Source: Bradyrhizobium canariense
Lineage (GTDB): Bacteria; Pseudomonadota; Alphaproteobacteria; Rhizobiales; Xanthobacteraceae
Reading direction: 5' to 3'
Assembly (NCBI RefSeq): GCF_019402665.1
Contig: NZ_VSST01000052.1
Coordinates: 1-64,000, forward strand
Length of the DNA stretch: 64,000 nt
Shown here piece by piece: positions 59,405 to 64,000 of the stretch (position 1 is its first letter; every line of letters starts with the position of its first letter). The notes under the pieces were generated by a model that did not search any database, was not told the origin of the DNA, and worked only from the letters and a program-made list of their open reading frames with translations. Both the position numbers and the translations under genes were made by a program.

Positions 59405-60816
59405 CCCGCCCCATCTCAGCAAGCCTGGCCGCCGCGTTGATCGCGGCGGCGGGCATCGCGTTCGTCGTCGCCGGCCCGCAGCGGCCGACGGCGCGAATCG
59501 CCGCCGTGATCGGCCCCGCTGCGGCCGAGGAGAGCGGCGCCGCGATCTACTACCAGGATCCGGACGGCAAACCGTCGTACTCGCTGGTGCCGAGAAAGAC
59601 CCGGGATGGCCGGGATTTCCGCGCGGTGCCCGCAGGCGCCGACGTCAGCTTCGACGACGAGCAGGTGGCAGCCCCGCCGCCGGCGACACCGGCCGGCGCC
59701 TCCGGAGAGCGCAAGATCAAATACTACCGCAATCCCATGGGCCTGCCGGACACATCGCCGACGCCGAAGAAGGATTCGATGGGAATGGACTACATCCCCG
59801 TCTACGAGGGCGACGACAGCGACGACGGGTCGATCAAACTCTCGCCCGGCAAGATCCAGCGGACCGGCGTCAAGTCGGAGCCCGCAGCGATGCGCGTGAT
59901 CCGGACCGTCATCAGGGCGCCGGGCACGATCGCGCTGGACGAGCGGCGGATCTCCGTCGTCGCCATGCGGGCGGAAAGCTTCATCCTGAAGGTCGCCGAC
60001 GTCACGACCGGATCTCACGTGATCAAGGGGCAGCCGCTGATGGAGGTCTACAGCCCATCCGTCTCCTCTGCTGCCGCCGAGTACCTCACCACCATCACCT
60101 CGAAGACGACCAGCGGCGACGTTCAGTATGGCCGTGGATCGCGCCAGCGCCTGATGAATCTGGACGTGCCCGATGCTGCGATATCGGCGATCGAGAAGAG
60201 CCGGACCGTGCCGACGTCGATCGGATGGACTTCGCCGCGCGACGGCATCGTGCTGGAGCGCAACGCCATCGAGGGCATGCGCGTCGAGCCGGGCGGCGTC
60301 CTGTTCCGGATCGCTGACCACTCGATGGTGTGGGCCCTGATCGACGTCGCCGAACGCGACGTCGGCATGATCGCCACGGGCCAGCCCGTCACGGTCAAGG
60401 CGCGGAGCTTTCCGGGACGGGAGTTCACGGGAAAGGTCCAGGTCATCTACCCCGAGATCAACAAGGAGACCCGGACGGCGCGCGTGCGGATCGAACTGCA
60501 GAATCCGGACCTGATCCTGCTGCACGACATGTACGTCGACGCCGACATCGACACCGGCAGCGGCGATGCCGTCCTCGCAGTGCCGGAGAGCGCGGTGATG
60601 GACACCGGCAGCCGGCAAGCCGTTTTCGTCGATAAGGGCCAGGGTCGGCTGGAGCCTCGTGAGGTCAGGCTCGGCCACCGGGGCGGCGGCTTCGTGGAGG
60701 TCCGTCAGGGTCTCGCGGAGGGCGAGGCCGTGGTGGTCTCGGCGAATTTTCTGATCGATGCCGAAAGCAACCTGAAGGCCGCGCTGAAGGGCTTTACCGA
60801 GGGGGCGCAGCAATGA
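59401..60816 (+). CDS. CusB-like periplasmic adaptor of an RND metal pump
   Basis: 471 residues, starting at GTG 59401. After a membrane anchor comes a short HMBD-like segment with a degenerate core (YYQDPDGKPSYSLVPRK), then a complete heavy-metal-binding domain (YYRNPMGLPDTSPTPKKDSMGMDYIPVYEG) with its Met ligands. The hairpin, lipoyl and barrel domains follow (RMRVEPGG, DVAERDVGMIATGQPVTV, VIYPEINKETRTARVRI). It carries metal ions from the periplasm to the pump. The stop overlaps the pump's start (ATGA). Confidence 0.88.
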   Translation: MTRPISASLAAALIAAAGIAFVVAGPQRPTARIAAVIGPAAAEESGAAIYYQDPDGKPSYSLVPRKTRDGRDFRAVPAGADVSFDDEQVAAPPPATPAGASGERKIKYYRNPMGLPDTSPTPKKDSMGMDYIPVYEGDDSDDGSIKLSPGKIQRTGVKSEPAAMRVIRTVIRAPGTIALDERRISVVAMRAESFILKVADVTTGSHVIKGQPLMEVYSPSVSSAAAEYLTTITSKTTSGDVQYGRGSRQRLMNLDVPDAAISAIEKSRTVPTSIGWTSPRDGIVLERNAIEGMRVEPGGVLFRIADHSMVWALIDVAERDVGMIATGQPVTVKARSFPGREFTGKVQVIYPEINKETRTARVRIELQNPDLILLHDMYVDADIDTGSGDAVLAVPESAVMDTGSRQAVFVDKGQGRLEPREVRLGHRGGGFVEVRQGLAEGEAVVVSANFLIDAESNLKAALKGFTEGAQQ

Positions 60817-63800
60817 TCGCGCGTCTCATCGCCTGGTCCGCCCGCAACCTGCTGCTGGTCCTGTTCGGGACCGGCTTCGCCGCCGCGGCGGGGCTGTACG
60901 CGCTTCTGCATCTGCCGCTCGATGCCATCCCGGATCTCTCGGACACCCAGGTCATCGTCTACACGGAGTACCCGGGCCAAGCCCCGCAGGTGATCGAGGA
61001 CCAGGTCACCTATCCGTTGACGACGGCGATGCTGACCGTGCCGAAATCGAAGGTCGTGCGCGGCTTCTCTTTCTTCGGCGTCTCCTTCGTCTACGTCATC
61101 TTCGAGGACGGCACCGACATCTACTGGGCGCGCTCGCGCGTGCTGGAATTCCTCAACGGCGCCAGCGCGCGCCTGCCTGCCGGCGTGAGCCCCACGATCG
61201 GCCCCGACGCGACCGGCGTCGGCTGGGTCTACCAGTATGCCGTGATGTCGAAGGAGCTGAATCTCGCCGACACCCGCACCATCCAGGACTGGAATCTGAA
61301 GTTCGCCCTGGCGAAGGCCGAGGGTGTCGCCGAGGTTGCGAGCGTCGGCGGCTTCGTCAAGCAGTACAACGTGATCCTCGATCCGCAACGCATGCGCGAC
61401 CGCGGCATCACCATGCAGAAGATGCGCGATGCCATCCGCGCCAGCAATGCCGACGTCGGCGGCCGGACCGTCGAACTGTCCGAGTTCGAGTACGTCATCC
61501 GCGGCAAGGGCTACATCAAGTCGATCAACGACCTCGGCGACATCGTGCTGAAGACGAACAACGGGACGCCGGTGCTGCTGCGCGACGTCGCGCGTGTCGA
61601 ACTGGGCCCCGACGAGCGGCGCGGCATCACGGAGCTGAACGGCGAGGGCGAGGTCGCCAGCGGCATCGTACTACAGCGCTTCGGCGTCAATGCGCTGGAG
61701 GTGATTGAGAACGTCAAGAAGCGCTTCCGGGAGATCGCCTCCAGCCTTCCGAAGTCGGTCGAGATCGTGCCGGTCTACGATCGCTCCAACCTGATCTACG
61801 CGGCCATCGACACGCTCAAGCACACGCTGTTCGAGGAAAGCGTCGTGGTCGCGCTGGTCTGCATCGTGTTCCTGCTGCACGTCCGTAGCGCCCTTGTCGC
61901 GATCCTGATGCTGCCCATCGGGGTCTTGATGGCGTTCGGCGCCATGAAGCTGCTGGGCTTAGGCTCCAACATCATGAGCCTCGGCGGGATCGCGATCGCG
62001 ATCGGCGCCATGGTCGACGCGGCCATCGTCATGATCGAGAACGCCCACAAGCACCTCGAACGCGCCGAGCCGGGAAAGCCCAGGATCGACGTCCTGATCG
62101 CCGCCGCCTCGGAGGTGGGGCCTGCACTTTTCTTCAGCCTGCTGATCATCACTGTGTCCTTCATGCCGATCTTCACGCTGGAATCGCAGGAGGGGCGGTT
62201 GTTCAGCCCGCTGGCGTTCACGAAGACGTTCTCGATGGCGGCCGCTGCGCTCCTGTCGGTGACGCTGGTGCCGGCTCTGATGGTGATCTTCGTGCGCGGG
62301 CGGATCGTTCCGGAGCACAGGAATCCGATCAACCGCGTCCTGATCTGGATCTACCGCCCGGTGATCAAGGGCGTCATGCGCGCCAAGACGCTGGTGGTGG
62401 TGCTCGCGCTCGCCATTCTGGCCGTGAGCATCTGGCCGGCGCGACAACTCGGTACCGAGTTCATGCCGAACCTCAACGAAGGCACGCTGCTCTACATGCC
62501 GACGACGCTGCCGGGCATCTCGGTCACGAAGGCCGGCGAACTGATGCAGACCCAGGACCGGATCATCCGCTCGTTTCCGGAAGTGGCCTCAGTCTACGGC
62601 AAGGCAGGGCGCGCCGCGACGGCGACCGATCCGGCACCGTCCGAGATGTTTGAGACGGTGGTCAACCTCAAGCCCAAGCAGGAGTGGCGGCCCGGTGTGA
62701 CCATCGATGGACTGATCGCCGAAATGGACAAGGCACTGCAGTTTCCTGGGGTCTCCAACGCCTGGACCATGCCGATCAAGGCCCGCATCGACATGCTGTC
62801 CACGGGCATACGAACGCCGATCGGCGTCAAGGTGATCGGGACCGACCTGGTCGAGATCGATAAGCTCGCCAAGCAGATCGAGCAGGTCCTCAAGGCCGTG
62901 CCGGGCACCTCATCGGCCTACGCCGAGCGCGGTATCGGCGGCTACTATCTGGAAGTCACCCCGGACCGTGCCGCGCTGGCGCGTTACGGCATCATGGTCC
63001 AGGACGTTCAGGACACGATCGCGACTGCACTCGGCGGCCAGACCGTGACCACGACCGTGGAAGGGCGGCAGCGCTTTACCGTGAACATGCGCTATCCGCG
63101 CGATCTGCGCGACAATCCGCAGGCCATCGCCAACGATGTGTTGGTGCCGATGCCCGCCGGCGGCGCGGTACCGCTCGGCGAGGTCGCGAAGGTCGCGCCG
63201 GCGCGCGGGCCGACCTCGATCCGGACCGAGAACGGCCAGCTCGCGACCTACATCTACGTCGACATCCGCGATCGCGACCTCGGGGGCTACGTCGCGGACG
63301 CTAAAGCCTCTGTGCAGGCCAGCATCAAGTTTCCGCCGGGCTACTACGTGATGTGGAGTGGTCAATACGAATATCTGGAGCGCGCAACCGCGCAGCTGAA
63401 GATCGTCGTGCCCGTGACGTTGCTGATCATCTTCCTGCTGCTGTACCTGAACTTTCGTTCGATCGCGGAGACGATGATCGTGATGCTCTCGCTGCCGTTC
63501 GCGCTGGTCGGCGGGCTTTGGCTGATGTGGTGGTTGAGCTTCAACCTTTCAGTGGCGGTCGCCGTTGGCTTCATTGCGCTCGCTGGCGTCGCCGCAGAGA
63601 CCGGCGTCGTCATGCTGATCTATCTCAATCAGGCGCTGGCTGAGACCGCGGCCAGGCGTGCCGCCGAGGGGCGGGCCCTGACCCGCCGCGACCTCTATGA
63701 CGCCATCATGGATGGCGCGGTGGAGCGCGTACGCCCCAAGATGATGACAGTCGTCGCGATCATGGCGGGCCTGCTACCGATCATGTGGAGCACCGGGACG

Positions 63801-63998
63801 GGCTCGGAGATTATGCAGCGCATTGCGGTGCCAATGATCGGCGGGATGATTTCGTCGACCCTGCTCACGCTGATCGTCATCCCGGCCATATTCGGGCTTG
63901 TAAAGGGTATTGGCTTGCCAGGTGACGAACAGGGATGTTTTGGGCTGGCCAAGGTGACCGACAAACGAACAGGAGAGCGGGGCAGATTGCAGCACTGA
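60813..63998 (+). CDS. CusA/CzcA-type heavy-metal efflux RND pump
   Basis: 1061 residues with 12 membrane segments and two large periplasmic loops. The metal-relay methionines of CusA are all at recognisable places: LLYMPTTLPGIS, PSEMFETVV and RIDMLSTGI. Proton-relay acidic residues occur in membrane segment 4 (IGAMVDAAIVMIENAHK). The type points to copper or silver export. The start overlaps the adaptor's stop. The outer-membrane channel gene is not within the window. The stop codon is at the window's edge. Confidence 0.92.
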   Translation: MIARLIAWSARNLLLVLFGTGFAAAAGLYALLHLPLDAIPDLSDTQVIVYTEYPGQAPQVIEDQVTYPLTTAMLTVPKSKVVRGFSFFGVSFVYVIFEDGTDIYWARSRVLEFLNGASARLPAGVSPTIGPDATGVGWVYQYAVMSKELNLADTRTIQDWNLKFALAKAEGVAEVASVGGFVKQYNVILDPQRMRDRGITMQKMRDAIRASNADVGGRTVELSEFEYVIRGKGYIKSINDLGDIVLKTNNGTPVLLRDVARVELGPDERRGITELNGEGEVASGIVLQRFGVNALEVIENVKKRFREIASSLPKSVEIVPVYDRSNLIYAAIDTLKHTLFEESVVVALVCIVFLLHVRSALVAILMLPIGVLMAFGAMKLLGLGSNIMSLGGIAIAIGAMVDAAIVMIENAHKHLERAEPGKPRIDVLIAAASEVGPALFFSLLIITVSFMPIFTLESQEGRLFSPLAFTKTFSMAAAALLSVTLVPALMVIFVRGRIVPEHRNPINRVLIWIYRPVIKGVMRAKTLVVVLALAILAVSIWPARQLGTEFMPNLNEGTLLYMPTTLPGISVTKAGELMQTQDRIIRSFPEVASVYGKAGRAATATDPAPSEMFETVVNLKPKQEWRPGVTIDGLIAEMDKALQFPGVSNAWTMPIKARIDMLSTGIRTPIGVKVIGTDLVEIDKLAKQIEQVLKAVPGTSSAYAERGIGGYYLEVTPDRAALARYGIMVQDVQDTIATALGGQTVTTTVEGRQRFTVNMRYPRDLRDNPQAIANDVLVPMPAGGAVPLGEVAKVAPARGPTSIRTENGQLATYIYVDIRDRDLGGYVADAKASVQASIKFPPGYYVMWSGQYEYLERATAQLKIVVPVTLLIIFLLLYLNFRSIAETMIVMLSLPFALVGGLWLMWWLSFNLSVAVAVGFIALAGVAAETGVVMLIYLNQALAETAARRAAEGRALTRRDLYDAIMDGAVERVRPKMMTVVAIMAGLLPIMWSTGTGSEIMQRIAVPMIGGMISSTLLTLIVIPAIFGLVKGIGLPGDEQGCFGLAKVTDKRTGERGRLQH

Positions 63999-64000
63999 TC

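Overview
The window looks like chromosomal DNA of a Bradyrhizobium-type alphaproteobacterium (order Hyphomicrobiales). The evidence is high G+C, many dispersed palindromes built on GTAGCCCGGATGGAGC, minCDE, a B12-dependent NrdJ, DUF2336, DUF2778, DUF3551 and DUF6894 proteins, and CtrA-like and EcfG-like promoter motifs. No tRNA, rRNA, CRISPR array, phage or classical insertion sequence was seen. The only mobile-type gene is a REP-associated tyrosine transposase (RAYT) at the left edge, lying between two inverted copies of its presumed REP.

0-16 kb holds mostly single housekeeping or accessory genes: RAYT, metallo-hydrolase, asparaginase, PsiF-repeat protein, cupin, a divergent TetR/SnoaL pair, an esterase divergent from a nitroreductase, an operon DUF2336-PilZ-HD-GYP (cyclic-di-GMP signalling), AraC regulator, flavin reductase, chemotaxis receptor, DUF1810, DUF2778 and DUF982 proteins. 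16-23.5 kb holds an orphan TRAP binding protein. It also holds a compact ABC-transporter cluster (permease, epimerase-like, GNAT, dihydrodipicolinate-synthase-like, ATPase) led by a TetR regulator, with a divergent binding protein; similar palindromes sit at the operon and regulator promoters. 23.7-25.5 kb is minCDE, preceded by a consensus CtrA site and closed by a terminator.

25.6-37 kb has several small secreted or stress-type proteins, an L,D-transpeptidase, and a mobR-mobA divergon (3-hydroxybenzoate 4-monooxygenase) in which face-to-face promoters share one palindromic operator. After it come an SH3 protein with an EcfG-like promoter, small proteins including two with TTG starts, an SMR transporter, and an O-methyltransferase divergent from a TetR regulator over a 22-bp palindrome. 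37-48 kb has a PaiB-like protein, pdxY, an M15-like peptidase, a 48-residue membrane protein, an Ada-AraC regulator, two transporter/NTF2-type genes, a PhnA-type zinc ribbon, a PilZ-XRE fusion, a lytic-transglycosylase-like protein and a fatty-acid desaturase.

48-53 kb is a repeat-rich accessory stretch (SUKH protein, ParB-like protein, DUF4160/DUF2442 pair, hypotheticals) separated by copies of a second palindromic repeat family. 53-64 kb carries nrdJ, an EamA transporter with a foldable leader, and a heavy-metal (Cu/Ag-type) efflux operon: Met/Cys-rich exported protein, YtkA/FixH-like protein, CusB-like adaptor and CusA-like pump.

Family names come from motifs recognised by eye; no database search was run. 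Start codons were adjusted where a ribosome-binding site or signal peptide favoured a shorter form.
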